A DNA stretch of 64,000 nt from Agrobacterium rubi TR3 = NBRC 13261 (GCF_000739935.1 NZ_BBJU01000016.1:1-64000); one strand, 5' to 3'. Counted from the stretch's first letter, positions 36,101 through 46,348 are shown. Notes: generated by a model from the letters alone, not told the origin. Program-made: numbers and translations.

Positions 36101-37198
36101 ATGAAAATCGCATTCCATGCCCCGCTGAAATCGCCCAACCATCCCGTCCCCTCTGGCGACCGGTTGATGGCGCGGATGTTGATGCAGGCCATGCGCCTTT
36201 CCGGGCATGAGGTCGACGTGGTCTCTGAGCTTCGCAGTTTTCTGCGCGAGCCTGATGTCGAAGGCCTCGACACACTGAAGCGGACGGCCGAAGCGGAACG
36301 GGAGCGCATTGCCGCCACATGGGCAAAGGATGGCAAGCCGGACATCTGGTTTTGCTATCATCCCTATTACAAGGCGAGAGATTTTCTCGGACCCGAACTC
36401 TGCCAGCACTTTGGAATTGCCTACGTGACTGCGGAAGCATCCTATTCGCCTAAACGAAACGCGATGGGCTGGGCAGACATACAGGTGGCAATTCTGGCCG
36501 ATCTCCGTTTCGCCGCCGTCAACATCTGCTTTACCGAGCGCGACAGAATGGGACTTTCAAACGCTGACCCCAGCATCCGTCTCGCAAAGCTGCCGCCCTT
36601 TATCGACACCGCGACCTTCGCAAAAATCACTCCTGCTTCCACGCGCTATCGCTTAGCCACCGTTGCAATGATGCGTCCGGGCGACAAGGTGAGCAGTTAT
36701 CGGGCACTGGCAGAGGCGTTGAAGCTGGTGCCGAAGGAGCTGCCTTGGACATTGGAGATCATCGGAGACGGCCCCGAACGGAAGACTGTAGAGGGTCTCT
36801 TTGACGCCTTCGATTCAGACCGCATCATCTGGCATGGCGAACAACAGGCCGGCACCATTGCCGAAATCCTGTCACAGGCTTCACTCTATGTCTGGCCGGG
36901 ACACGGGGAGGCCTATGGATTGGCCTATCTGGAAGCGCAGGCGGCGGGTTTACCGGTGATTGCCGAGAGAATCGCAGGCGTGCCGGAGGTCATCAAAAAT
37001 GGTGAAACCGGAATTCTCACGGAACCCGGCAATATCAAAGCCTATGCTTATGCTTTGGTTAGATTGATGAGAAATGACGATCTGCGTCAGACGATGGCGC
37101 AGAAAGCTCGCCATTTCGCGACCGCCGAACGGTCCATCGAACACGCCGCCACCACATTGAACGACATCCTCGAAAACCTGCCGGAACGGACATCATGA
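36101..37198 (+). CDS. GT4-like glycosyltransferase
   Basis: 365 residues with a GT-B fold. C-terminal half has the nucleotide-sugar site: TLEIIGDGPERKTVEGL, then SLYVWPGHGEAYGLAYLEAQ and AGLPVIAERIAGVPEVIKNG, the E-x7-E type motif of GT4. The N-terminal MKIAFHAPLKSPNHPVPSGD is the usual acceptor-domain start; the open frame upstream of it is not conserved. Its stop overlaps the start of the deacetylase gene (ATGA), so the two probably modify the same glycan. Confidence 0.88.
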   Translation: MKIAFHAPLKSPNHPVPSGDRLMARMLMQAMRLSGHEVDVVSELRSFLREPDVEGLDTLKRTAEAERERIAATWAKDGKPDIWFCYHPYYKARDFLGPELCQHFGIAYVTAEASYSPKRNAMGWADIQVAILADLRFAAVNICFTERDRMGLSNADPSIRLAKLPPFIDTATFAKITPASTRYRLATVAMMRPGDKVSSYRALAEALKLVPKELPWTLEIIGDGPERKTVEGLFDAFDSDRIIWHGEQQAGTIAEILSQASLYVWPGHGEAYGLAYLEAQAAGLPVIAERIAGVPEVIKNGETGILTEPGNIKAYAYALVRLMRNDDLRQTMAQKARHFATAERSIEHAATTLNDILENLPERTS

Positions 37199-37938
37199 CC
37201 AAAAAACTGCTTCTGGACACGCTGGATGATTTTGCCAGCAAAAACAGCGTCGCGGATTTCTGGCTACGCGATGACGATGCCACGCAGCCAAGTTCTGCAT
37301 TGGATCGGTTGCTCGACCTGTCCGCGCGCTACACAGTGCCGATGACATTGGCGGTCATACCGGAACCAACCGGAGACGCGCTGGCAAAGCGGCTCGAGAC
37401 AACGAGCGGCATCGATGTTGCAATACACGGCTGGGCGCATCGAAACCACGCGAGGCCGGAGGAAAAGAAACGCGAACTCGGCCTTCACAGACCCTTGGAA
37501 ACCGTGCTGGATGAGTTGAAATCAGGACTGACCAAACTCCAATCGCTACACGGCCCCCGTTTCGTTCCGATGCTCGTACCGCCCTGGAACAGGATCGATC
37601 AAACCGTTATCGAGCATTTGCCGCAGGCCGGTTATCGGGCCTTGTCGGTCTTCGGCCCCGAAAAGCCGGATGCCCTCCCACTTCTCAACACCCATGTCGA
37701 TGTCATCGACTGGCGCGGCACCCGTGGTGGCAAGAACCATGACCTGCTGTTTGCCGAGACAGCAGAACGCTTAGGACAGGCCGATGAAACGGGCGGCATG
37801 GCGGGTATCCTCACCCACCATCTTGATCACGACGAAAGCGTTTGGGCTTTTCTGCAGTCGCTCTTCGACCTCACGACCAATCACCCCGCGTGCCGCTGGC
37901 GCTCCTCACGCCAATGGCTTGAACATACGTCACCATGA
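37195..37938 (+). CDS. Polysaccharide deacetylase-like protein
   Basis: 247 residues, NodB-related deacetylase fold: ADFWLRDDDATQ carries the metal/catalytic Asp, VAIHGWAHRNH the metal histidines, and MLVPPWNRID the second conserved block. No signal peptide, so probably cytoplasmic. Translationally coupled to the glycosyltransferase by ATGA. Its 3' end overlaps the convergent GT32-like gene by 9 bases. Substrate unknown; an N-acetylated sugar in a glycan intermediate is likely. Confidence 0.85.
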   Translation: MTKKLLLDTLDDFASKNSVADFWLRDDDATQPSSALDRLLDLSARYTVPMTLAVIPEPTGDALAKRLETTSGIDVAIHGWAHRNHARPEEKKRELGLHRPLETVLDELKSGLTKLQSLHGPRFVPMLVPPWNRIDQTVIEHLPQAGYRALSVFGPEKPDALPLLNTHVDVIDWRGTRGGKNHDLLFAETAERLGQADETGGMAGILTHHLDHDESVWAFLQSLFDLTTNHPACRWRSSRQWLEHTSP

Positions 37939-38886
37939 TTTCCAGGCGATCAGCAGCCCATCACTGTCGCAATCCAGACACGAGGCCTCTACCGCGCTGA
38001 AGGGCGAGCGATCCGGCAGACATGCCGCGACGAAATCTCCACCGGCCAGAGAGACTGATCCCGATCGCGCCACCACGGTGAAAATCAGCGGCCCGGTTGC
38101 CCACCATGCGGGTGCTTTGGGCAGTTTCTCCAAAATCTCGGGGAAAGCGTCGAGCATCCGGCTAAAGACAGGGTGACCGGCAGGTGTGGCAATGAAGGAG
38201 TTGGCCAAAAGGACACTGCCCTGCCCCGTCTTGCGTGGCACGTCCTCGGCAAAAGCGGTCAACCCGATCATCGGGAGCACATCGAAAAAGCTCAGATCAT
38301 CGCGGGCTGGATAGAAGTCACAATCGAGATAGATCCCGCCCAGCTTCGACAGGATGATATACCGCGCCACATCCACCGCACCGGGATAATCCCGTTCGGC
38401 CAGCATTGCGGCAAAGATCGGGTTGGAAGAAACGCCTTCCCGTTCAAGATCGACTTCACGCCAGAGACGATAGTCGAGCCCGTGTTTTTCGGCATGGGCA
38501 GCCCATGCAGGTGTCGATACGGGTACGTCTTTGTCGCCGATCCAGATCTGGTGAAGGATCTTCGGCACCGGCTCCCGGTTCTTCACCGCAATCACCCGAC
38601 GCTCATCCGCCGAAAAACGGCCATAGGGTTCGAAAATTTCCGGCGCAAGCACCAGATGATATTGGTAACCGACGCGGCTGACGACATCTCCCTGCGCCTT
38701 GGCAAGCGCCAAGAAGACGGAGTGGAGCCTGCGCGGCAGGTCCAGCGCCGTTTCCTCACCCATCAAATGCCGGTCACGCTCTTTCGAAAGCGCATCCAAA
38801 ATCGCGCGGGCATTTGCGAAATCGCCCTCGGCAATGCAGCGACGGGCGGCGGCCAGTTTATCGTCGAAATACGCTTTGTCGGGCAT
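37930..38886 (-). CDS. GT32-type (DXD) glycosyltransferase / capsular polysaccharide protein
   Basis: 318 residues. An N-terminal ~95-residue helical part precedes a DXD-sugar-transferase domain: VPKILHQIWIGDKDVP, then AVDVARYIILSKLGGIYLDC and DFYPARDD with the DxD metal site, typical of GT32/OCH1 and of bacterial capsule transferases. ATG 38886 (MPDKAYFDDKL) is preferred to ATG 38910. Converges on the deacetylase gene with a 9-base overlap. No signal peptide. Confidence 0.85.
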   Translation of the reverse strand: MPDKAYFDDKLAAARRCIAEGDFANARAILDALSKERDRHLMGEETALDLPRRLHSVFLALAKAQGDVVSRVGYQYHLVLAPEIFEPYGRFSADERRVIAVKNREPVPKILHQIWIGDKDVPVSTPAWAAHAEKHGLDYRLWREVDLEREGVSSNPIFAAMLAERDYPGAVDVARYIILSKLGGIYLDCDFYPARDDLSFFDVLPMIGLTAFAEDVPRKTGQGSVLLANSFIATPAGHPVFSRMLDAFPEILEKLPKAPAWWATGPLIFTVVARSGSVSLAGGDFVAACLPDRSPFSAVEASCLDCDSDGLLIAWKSW

Positions 38887-39083
38887 GGCGGTCCGTCCTG
38901 TCTTCATCACTCATACATATCTTCGAAATAGATGTTTTTTCGCAAGCCCCGGTTAATTGGAACTTCCTGAAATTTTCGGGGTTTCAGGAGCATAGACAGA
39001 ACTAAAGCCCTGCGATAACGTAACTTTGATGGCCCCTAAGCAACTGCCACAGACACAGTAAGAACGGTGAGGACACCCTTGGC

Positions 39084-40976
39084 ATGAGTTCAGGCGCCGA
39101 TTTGCTTCGCATCGAGAATCTCGAGGTTTCCTTTTCGTTGATGGGCGGCAAAATCGATGCCGTCAGAAATGCCAGCCTGCGCATTTTACCGGGCAAAGTG
39201 ACGGCTCTGGTGGGCGAATCCGGCTCAGGCAAATCCGTCATCGGCCAGACCATTATGGGCATTCAGCCGCGCACGGCACGGGTGAAGGGTCGCGTGCTGT
39301 TTTCCGACCCCGCCCGTCCTGAAAAAGGCGCGATCGATCTTTTGCAGCTGGAACCCGATGGCAAGCCTATGCGGGCCATCCGTGGAAATCGCATCGGCCT
39401 CATCTTTCAGGAACCGATGACCTCGTTTTCACCGCTGCACACGGTCGGCAACCAAGTCGATGAGGCCTTGCGCATTCACTCCATTCTGACGCCGCGTGAA
39501 CGGCAGGAAAAAATGGAGGAAACGCTCGATCTCGTCGGGTTTTCCAATCCGAAAAAAATCTGCAACATGTATCCGTTCGAGTTGTCCGGCGGCATGCGCC
39601 AGCGTGCGATGATCGCCATGGCGCTGATCTGTCGCCCGGCGCTTTTGATCGCCGATGAGCCGACGACTGCGCTCGACGTGACGATCCAGGCACAAATCCT
39701 CAAGCTGCTGCGCGATCTGCAAAGCCGCCTGAACATGAGCATGCTGCTGATCACCCACGATCTCGGCGTCGTCGCCAACATAGCCGACGAAGTGGCCGTC
39801 ATCTATCAGGGCGAGATCATGGAATCCGGCCCCGTCAGTGATATCTTCCGCTCACCGTCCCACCCCTATCTCAAGGGCCTGATGGCCGCCGTTCCGCATT
39901 TCGACATGAAGCCGGGCGAGCGGTTGAAGGCACTCCGCGATGTCATCATCGACAAGGAAAGCCTGATCGGGAAGAAGACTGACACCGTCGACAAGACCAA
40001 AGGCGTTTTGCTCAGCGTCAACAGTGTCAGCAAGACATTCACCACGCGCAAATCGAGCTGGTTCAGCTCCGGCAAGTCCACCGGCACGAAAGCCGTCAAT
40101 GGCGTCAGCTTCGATATTCACCGCGGCGAATGCCTTGGCCTTGTGGGTGAAAGCGGCAGTGGCAAAACCACCGTCAGCAAAATCCTGATGCGTGCGGTGC
40201 GGCCGGACGAGGGGTCCATCACCTTTCACAGCAAGAAAGGCGATATCGACGTTTTGAATGCTAGGGATGGCGATCTGCGCGAATTGCGCACGAAGATACA
40301 GATGGTGTTTCAAGACCCCATCTCTTCTCTGTCGCCACGCATGACGGTCAGCAATATTCTAAGCGAGCCGCTCGAAATTCATGGTCGAGGCGACGCCAAG
40401 TATCGCGCGGAAAAAGTTCGTAACCTTCTCAAAGCCATCGGCCTTGGCGAAAGCGCGCTCAACCGCTATCCGCATAGTTTTTCCGGCGGTCAGCGCCAGC
40501 GCATCGGCATTGCCAGAGCCCTGACACTGGGGCCGGAACTGTTGATTTGCGACGAGCCCGTCTCGGCACTCGATGTTTCGGTTCAGGCACAAATTCTCAA
40601 TCTTTTGAAGGATTTGCAAAAAGAGCTGGGCCTCACCTACCTGTTCATTTCGCACAATCTGGCTGTGGTGGATTATATGGCCGACCGGGTTGCTGTCATG
40701 TGTGAGGGAAAAATCGTGGAGCTTGCGCCGCGTGAAGCGCTGATGCGCAACCCCGTGCACCCCTACACCAAATCGCTTTTGGCCGCCGTTCCGTTCCCGG
40801 ATCTGGATCGACCGCTCGATTTCAGCACCATCGCCAAAATCAGCGCCACCGGCAAATTCGACTGGGGCAAGCAGTTTCGTGAAAGCGACGACACCGATCT
40901 TGTGACGGCCGATCTCGGCGGCGGCCATCTGGTGCTGGCCAATGGAAATGTCGACATTGCGGAGTTACGCTCGTGA
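39084..40976 (+). CDS. Peptide-type ABC transporter ATPase, two fused NBDs
   Basis: 630 residues with two complete ATPase domains in tandem, corresponding to DppD and DppF/YejF. Both Walker A motifs read GESGSGKS/T (about 51-58 and 357-364). Signatures are ELSGGMRQRAMIAMAL and FSGGQRQRIGIARALT, with Walker B segments ALLIADEPTTALD and LLICDEPVSALD. It energises uptake of peptides or similar solutes through the two downstream permeases. First gene of a four-gene transporter operon; overlaps the binding-protein start by 4 bases. Confidence 0.95.
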   Translation: MSSGADLLRIENLEVSFSLMGGKIDAVRNASLRILPGKVTALVGESGSGKSVIGQTIMGIQPRTARVKGRVLFSDPARPEKGAIDLLQLEPDGKPMRAIRGNRIGLIFQEPMTSFSPLHTVGNQVDEALRIHSILTPRERQEKMEETLDLVGFSNPKKICNMYPFELSGGMRQRAMIAMALICRPALLIADEPTTALDVTIQAQILKLLRDLQSRLNMSMLLITHDLGVVANIADEVAVIYQGEIMESGPVSDIFRSPSHPYLKGLMAAVPHFDMKPGERLKALRDVIIDKESLIGKKTDTVDKTKGVLLSVNSVSKTFTTRKSSWFSSGKSTGTKAVNGVSFDIHRGECLGLVGESGSGKTTVSKILMRAVRPDEGSITFHSKKGDIDVLNARDGDLRELRTKIQMVFQDPISSLSPRMTVSNILSEPLEIHGRGDAKYRAEKVRNLLKAIGLGESALNRYPHSFSGGQRQRIGIARALTLGPELLICDEPVSALDVSVQAQILNLLKDLQKELGLTYLFISHNLAVVDYMADRVAVMCEGKIVELAPREALMRNPVHPYTKSLLAAVPFPDLDRPLDFSTIAKISATGKFDWGKQFRESDDTDLVTADLGGGHLVLANGNVDIAELRS

Positions 40977-42874
40977 TCACGCGCCGAACGACACTCGCCC
41001 TCCTCGCCTCCGTCTTTGCCCCATGGAAAGCCTTTGCCGCCTATACGGATTCCGAATTCCTGAAGGAAAAACGCGACAAGGGCGATTTGCCGCCCATCGA
41101 CCAGCGACTGCCGAAAAATCCCCGCGTCATGAACCTGAAAAGCCTTGGACGTGAGCCGGGCAAACACGGTGGCTCCGTGCGCATGCTGATCGGTGGCCAA
41201 CGCGATATCAGGCTCATGCCGATCAACAGCTATGCGCGGCTGGTGGGTTATGACGAGAAATTCAATTTCCAGCCGGATATTCTCGAAGGCTATACGGTCG
41301 ATGAAGAGCGCATCTTCACGCTCAAGCTGCGCGATGGCCATAAATGGTCCGATGGCAGTGATTTCACAACCGAAGATTTCCGCTATTTCTGGGAAGACGT
41401 GGCGCTCAACCGCGAAATTCACAAGGGCGGCCCGCCCATTGAGTTGCTGGTCTACGAAAAACCGCCAACGGTCGAGGTCATCGACCGGTTGAGCGTTCGT
41501 TACACATGGGAAGGTCCAAACCCGGACTTTCTGGCAAAGCTGGCCGGTGCGTCTCCTGCCCGCCTGTGCCTGCCAGCCGCCTATATGAAGCAGTTCCACA
41601 TCAAATATCAGACGCCGGAAAATCTCGCCAAGCTGGCGAAAAAGAACAAGGTGGACGATTGGAGCAGCCTGCACATCAAGATGTCGCGGCAGGTGCGGCC
41701 CGAAAACCCCGATCTTCCAACACTCGACGCCTGGCGCAACATCACCTATCCGCCAGCCGAACAGTTCATTTTCGAGCGCAACCCCTATTACCACCGCGTT
41801 GACGAAAATGGCCTACAGCTGCCCTATCTCGACCGCTTCCTGCTTAACGTCACCTCGTCGGAAATCATCGCTGCCAAAACGGCGTCCGGCGACAGCGACC
41901 TGCAATTCATGGGGCTGGATTTTAACGACTACACGTTCCTCAAGGATGCGGAAGACCGGTATCCGCTGAAGGTGAACCTGTGGACACGCAGCCAGGGCTC
42001 GCGGGTCTGCCTGCTGCCAAATCTGAATTGTGCCGATGAGGTCTGGCGAACTCTGTTCCGCGACGTGCGGATGCGCCGTGCCTTGTCTGTCGGTATCAAC
42101 CGGCATGAGATCAATATGGTCTGCTTCTACGGGCTTGCCAAGGAAAGTGCAGATACCGTGCTGCCGGAAAGCTCGCTGTTCCGACCGGAATTTGCCAGAG
42201 CATGGTCGGACTTCAATCCTGCCATGGCCAATGCGTTGCTGGACGAGTTGGGACTGACCAAGCGCAACGACAAGGGCGTGCGCCTGCTTCCCGATGGACG
42301 GCCTGCTCATATCATCGTTGAGACAGCGGGCGAAAGCACGCTGGAAACCGATGTGCTGGAACTGGTGACCGACTATTGGCGCAAGCTCGGCATCTCGCTA
42401 TCTAGCCGCCCGACGCAACGCGATGTTTTCCGCAAACGCGCCATGGGCGGTGAAGTGATGATGTCTGTCTGGTTCGGCATGGACAATGCCGTCCCAACCC
42501 CCGACATGCTGCCCGCGGGCCTTGCGCCAACGGGCGACGACCAGCTGCAATGGCCGGTCTGGGGCATTCACTATCTCTCTGGTGGACGGGAGGGTACCGA
42601 ACCGGACCTTCCTGAAGCCGCGCATCTCTTGGCTCTGTTGAAAAAATGGCGGCGGAGCATCACGGAAGAAGAGCGGCGGGCCATCTGGCTGGAAATGCTG
42701 GAAATCTATTCGCAGCAGGTCTTCTCCATCGGTATCGTCAACAGCGCGCTTCAACCCGTCGTGCATGTCAAGAAGATGCGCAACGTGCCGGAAAAAGCGC
42801 TCTACGGTTTCGAGCCGACCTCCTATCTCGGTGTCTATATGCCAGACGCGTTCTGGTACGACGGAGACGCATGA
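40973..42874 (+). CDS. ABC transporter substrate-binding protein (SBP family 5)
   Basis: 633 residues, an extra-long family 5 periplasmic binding protein (Dpp/Opp/Yej type). Signal peptide MITRRTTLALLASVFAPWKA with a twin Arg, cleavage around FA-AY. Domain landmarks: FNFQPDILEGYTVDEERIFT, LRDGHKWSDGSDFTTEDF (the SBP5 signature) and FRDVRMRRALSVGINRHEI. GTG start overlapping the ATPase stop (GTGA). Ligand unknown. Confidence 0.92.
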   Translation: MITRRTTLALLASVFAPWKAFAAYTDSEFLKEKRDKGDLPPIDQRLPKNPRVMNLKSLGREPGKHGGSVRMLIGGQRDIRLMPINSYARLVGYDEKFNFQPDILEGYTVDEERIFTLKLRDGHKWSDGSDFTTEDFRYFWEDVALNREIHKGGPPIELLVYEKPPTVEVIDRLSVRYTWEGPNPDFLAKLAGASPARLCLPAAYMKQFHIKYQTPENLAKLAKKNKVDDWSSLHIKMSRQVRPENPDLPTLDAWRNITYPPAEQFIFERNPYYHRVDENGLQLPYLDRFLLNVTSSEIIAAKTASGDSDLQFMGLDFNDYTFLKDAEDRYPLKVNLWTRSQGSRVCLLPNLNCADEVWRTLFRDVRMRRALSVGINRHEINMVCFYGLAKESADTVLPESSLFRPEFARAWSDFNPAMANALLDELGLTKRNDKGVRLLPDGRPAHIIVETAGESTLETDVLELVTDYWRKLGISLSSRPTQRDVFRKRAMGGEVMMSVWFGMDNAVPTPDMLPAGLAPTGDDQLQWPVWGIHYLSGGREGTEPDLPEAAHLLALLKKWRRSITEEERRAIWLEMLEIYSQQVFSIGIVNSALQPVVHVKKMRNVPEKALYGFEPTSYLGVYMPDAFWYDGDA

Positions 42875-42875
42875 C

Positions 42876-43874
42876 ATGCTCAGATATATTCTAGGGCGCC
42901 TGCTTGTGATGATCCCGACGCTCATCCTGATCTCGATGCTGGTCTTCACCATCATCGAACTGCCACCAGGCGACTATTTCGAAAGCTATGTTGCCGAGAT
43001 GCGGGCCATGGGCGAAACCGCCAATCTGGCCGAGATCGAGGAACTGCGCAGCCGCTACGGTTTCGACCAACCGGCACCGATCCGCTACTTTCGCTGGGCA
43101 ACCGGCATGCTGGTGGGCGATTTCGGCTTTTCCTTCGAGTACCAGCTACCCGTCAACGAAGTGGTGGGCGACCGCCTGTGGCTGACCATGCTGGTGTCCT
43201 TCGTCACCATCATCGTCACCTGGATCATCGCGTTTCCCATCGGCATCTATTCGGCCACGCATAAATATAGCTGGGGCGATTATGGCCTGACATTTCTCGG
43301 GCTTCTCGGCATAGCCATTCCCAACTTCATGCTGGCGCTGATCCTGATGTATTTCGCCAATATCTGGTTCGGCACCTCCATCGGCCACCTTATGGACCGG
43401 GAATATCTAAACCAGGCAATGAGCTGGCCCAAATTCAAGTCCATTCTGGAGCACCTCTGGATACCCGTCCTCATCATCGGTACTGCCGGAACCGCGGGCA
43501 TGATCCGGCGCCTTCGCGCCAATCTGCTGGATGAGTTGCAAAAGCAGTATGTGGTGACCGCCCGTGCCAAGGGCCTGCATCCTTTCAAGGTGCTGACGAA
43601 ATATCCGCTGCGCATGGCGCTGAACTTTTTCATCTCTGACATCGGCTCGATCCTGCCAGCCATCATCTCCGGTGCGGAGATCACCGCCATCGTTCTATCG
43701 CTGGAAACGACAGGCCCGATGCTGATCCGTGCGCTGCAAAGCCAGGACATGTATCTGGCAGGCTCCTTCCTGATGTTCCTCGCATTCCTGACGGTGATCG
43801 GTGTGCTGATCTCCGACATTGCGCTTGCCATTCTCGATCCGCGTATCCGCTTTGGGGGTGGTAACATCAAATGA
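42876..43874 (+). CDS. ABC transporter permease (DppB-like)
   Basis: 332 residues with the DppB/OppB N-terminal region (MLRYILGRLLVMIPTLILIS), six membrane segments and the cytoplasmic EAA-type loop YVVTARAKGLHPFKVLTKYP. Start ATG 42876 is one base after the binding-protein stop. Overlaps the next permease by ATGA. Confidence 0.95.
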   Translation: MLRYILGRLLVMIPTLILISMLVFTIIELPPGDYFESYVAEMRAMGETANLAEIEELRSRYGFDQPAPIRYFRWATGMLVGDFGFSFEYQLPVNEVVGDRLWLTMLVSFVTIIVTWIIAFPIGIYSATHKYSWGDYGLTFLGLLGIAIPNFMLALILMYFANIWFGTSIGHLMDREYLNQAMSWPKFKSILEHLWIPVLIIGTAGTAGMIRRLRANLLDELQKQYVVTARAKGLHPFKVLTKYPLRMALNFFISDIGSILPAIISGAEITAIVLSLETTGPMLIRALQSQDMYLAGSFLMFLAFLTVIGVLISDIALAILDPRIRFGGGNIK

Positions 43875-45046
43875 CGTCCACTCTTCCCAAGCCCGGCGAA
43901 GCCTTGCCGCATTACGTTTCGACCGCACCCTTCGATCCCAATCTGGTCGAGCCAACGACATCGGGCCTTGCCGCCTTCAGCAAAGCGTCGCAATTCAAGC
44001 TGATGTGGTGGCAGTTCAAGCAGCACAAGCTCGCGCTCTATTCCGGTGCGTTCCTGCTGTTCGTCTACGTGTCGATCCTCATTTGCGAATTTCTGGCACC
44101 CTACAATCTGCACACCCGCAACGTCGAAAACATCTATGCGCCGCCGCAGGCCATCCATCTGTTTCATGACGGCGAATTTGTCGGCCCCTTCGTCTACGGA
44201 CGCAGCATGAGCCTCGACATGGAAAACCTGCGGCGCGTTTATACCGACGTGCCGACGGACGTACAGAAACTGCGCTTCTTTTGCCGTGGCGACAACTACC
44301 AGTTCTGGGGTCTGTTCGACAGCAATGTGCACCTGGTTTGCCCGGCAAAAGACGGGCAGATGTATCTGCTCGGCACCGATCGCCTCGGGCGTGACGTGCT
44401 GTCGCGCATCATCTACGGCGCGCGCATTTCGCTCACCATTGGTCTGATCGGCGTCGCCATGAGCTTCGTTCTCGGCATCGTGATCGGTGGTCTGGCCGGT
44501 TATCGCGGCGGCATCTTCGATCTGATCGTCCAGCGCATCATCGAGGTTCTGCAGTCCATCCCCAGCATTCCGCTGTGGCTGGCGCTCGCCGCCATCATGC
44601 CGGTGACGTGGAGCCCCATCCTCGTTTATCTCGGCATCACCCTTATCCTTGGCCTTCTGGACTGGACCGGGCTTGCCCGCGCGGTGCGCTCCAAGCTTCT
44701 GGCGTTGCGCGAGGAAGACTATGTTCTGGCCGCACAATTGATGGGTGCCAGCACGCCACGTATCATCGGTCGGCATCTCATTCCCGGCTTCATGTCCCAT
44801 CTCATCGCCTCGGCAACGCTGACCATACCGGGCATGATTCTGGGCGAAACGGCACTCAGCTTCTTAGGCCTTGGCCTGCGCCCACCGATCACAAGTTGGG
44901 GTATTTTGCTCACAGAAGCGAGAAGTGTGAGCGTGATTGCCCTGTATCCGTGGCTTCTTCTGCCAACGGTGCCGGTGGTGCTCGTTATCTTGGCCTTTAA
45001 TTTCTTCGGCGATGGACTACGTGATGCGGCAGACCCTTTTAAATAA
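43871..45046 (+). CDS. ABC transporter permease (DppC/YejE-like)
   Basis: 391 residues. TM1 near 55-75 is followed by a ~110-residue periplasmic insert before LLGTDRLGRDVLSRIIYGAR, the conserved DppC entry motif; such an insert is seen in YejE-like permeases. EAA loop DYVLAAQLMGASTPRIIGRH; the C-terminal LGETALSFLGLGL and FNFFGDGLRDAADP are canonical. Last gene of the transporter operon; the glycosyltransferase genes start 70 bases later on the same strand. Confidence 0.95.
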   Translation: MTSTLPKPGEALPHYVSTAPFDPNLVEPTTSGLAAFSKASQFKLMWWQFKQHKLALYSGAFLLFVYVSILICEFLAPYNLHTRNVENIYAPPQAIHLFHDGEFVGPFVYGRSMSLDMENLRRVYTDVPTDVQKLRFFCRGDNYQFWGLFDSNVHLVCPAKDGQMYLLGTDRLGRDVLSRIIYGARISLTIGLIGVAMSFVLGIVIGGLAGYRGGIFDLIVQRIIEVLQSIPSIPLWLALAAIMPVTWSPILVYLGITLILGLLDWTGLARAVRSKLLALREEDYVLAAQLMGASTPRIIGRHLIPGFMSHLIASATLTIPGMILGETALSFLGLGLRPPITSWGILLTEARSVSVIALYPWLLLPTVPVVLVILAFNFFGDGLRDAADPFK

Positions 45047-45116
45047 CCACGGACCGTCCAGTGACCCATCGACCCAACCCGACCAGCCATGCGACACTGG
45101 ACAAGAGGTGCCCGCT

Positions 45117-46325
45117 GTGAGCACCCGTCTGAACGATGCCCGTATCTTGATGTACAGCCACGACTCGTTCGGCCTCGGGCATCTGCGCCGCTGCCGCACC
45201 ATCGCGCATGCGCTGGTGGAGGATTATCGTGGCCTGAATGTGCTGATCATATCCGGTGCGACCATTGCCGGTGCATTTGACTACCGTGCCCGCGTCGATT
45301 TCGTGAAAATCCCCAGCGTCATCAAGCTCAGAAACGGTGAATACACCTCGCTTGATCAGCACATCGACCTTCAGGAAACCCTGAAGATGCGCCGTTCGAT
45401 CATCTATCACACCGCTGAAAGCTTCCAGCCAGACATCTTCATCGTCGACAAGGAGCCCATGGGGCTTCGCGGCGAGGTGGAAGAGACGCTCGCTTATCTG
45501 AAGGAGAGGGGCACCAAACTCGTCATTGGCCTTCGCGACGTAATGGACGCGCCGCAACTGCTGGAAGCCGAGTGGAAGCGCAACGATGTTCTGACCAAGA
45601 TCGAGCGCTATTATGATCACGTCTGGGTCTATGGCCCGCCTGACTTCCACGATCCGCTGACCGGGTTGGATGTCCCGCCGAAAGTGCGGGAAAAGATGGA
45701 TTTCGTCGGCTTCTTGCAACGCTCGAAAACACAGTCGGAAAGCCCATCGCATCGCACTGATGGCGATTATATTCTGGTAACGACCGGCGGCGGTGGCGAC
45801 GGCAGCGAATTGATCGACGATGTGATCAATGCCTACAAGGCCGATCCGGAACTCACGCAAAAAGCCCTGATCGTGCTGGGCCCCTATATGCCGGGAGATC
45901 AACGCGCGCGCTTCATGCAGAACATATCCGACATTCCCCATATCGAGATCATCGGGTTCGACAATCGCATGGAAGACATCGTTGCGGGCGCCAAGGCTGT
46001 CGTGTCCATGGGCGGTTACAACACGGTGTGCGAAATCCTGTCCTTCGACAAGCCGGCGCTGATCGTGCCCCGTATCGTGCCCCGCGAGGAACAGTTGATC
46101 CGCGCAAGCCGCGCATCGGAACTGGGTCTGTTCGATATGCTGGTGCCCGAAGAGGCTGAAAACCCGCAAAAAATGGCGCAGGCGCTCAAGGATTTGCTGA
46201 AACGCGCGCCGCCTTCGGCCAATGGCAGAAACCTCAAGCTCGACGGGCTGGAAAATATTTCCAAACGGATTGCCGAATGGCTTCAGACGGACGATACCGC
46301 AAAAGCCGCGATCCCCCGCGCTTGA
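45117..46325 (+). CDS. MurG/GT28-like glycosyltransferase (first of a pair)
   Basis: 402 residues with a GT-B fold. N-terminal MYSHDSFGLGHLRRCRTIAH recalls the glycine-rich loop of MurG-type enzymes, and C-terminal VVSMGGYNTVCEILSFDKPA is the nucleotide-diphosphate-sugar site. I choose GTG 45117 (AAGAGG, 8 bases) as start; the frame remains open back into the permease gene. It shares the GLGH/GIGH and GYNTVC motifs with the gene at 47593, so the two are paralogues flanking a GT4 enzyme. Probably one glycan pathway; product unknown. Confidence 0.85.
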   Translation: MSTRLNDARILMYSHDSFGLGHLRRCRTIAHALVEDYRGLNVLIISGATIAGAFDYRARVDFVKIPSVIKLRNGEYTSLDQHIDLQETLKMRRSIIYHTAESFQPDIFIVDKEPMGLRGEVEETLAYLKERGTKLVIGLRDVMDAPQLLEAEWKRNDVLTKIERYYDHVWVYGPPDFHDPLTGLDVPPKVREKMDFVGFLQRSKTQSESPSHRTDGDYILVTTGGGGDGSELIDDVINAYKADPELTQKALIVLGPYMPGDQRARFMQNISDIPHIEIIGFDNRMEDIVAGAKAVVSMGGYNTVCEILSFDKPALIVPRIVPREEQLIRASRASELGLFDMLVPEEAENPQKMAQALKDLLKRAPPSANGRNLKLDGLENISKRIAEWLQTDDTAKAAIPRA

Positions 46326-46348
46326 GCCCGGAAAGTGACGCTGACATC

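Noticed and set aside
43280-44800. 506-codon open frame on the minus strand across the two ABC permease genes
   Set aside because: It is antisense to two clearly conserved permeases, has the composition of a shadow frame (Asp/His/Gln-rich, no domain) and no ribosome binding site.
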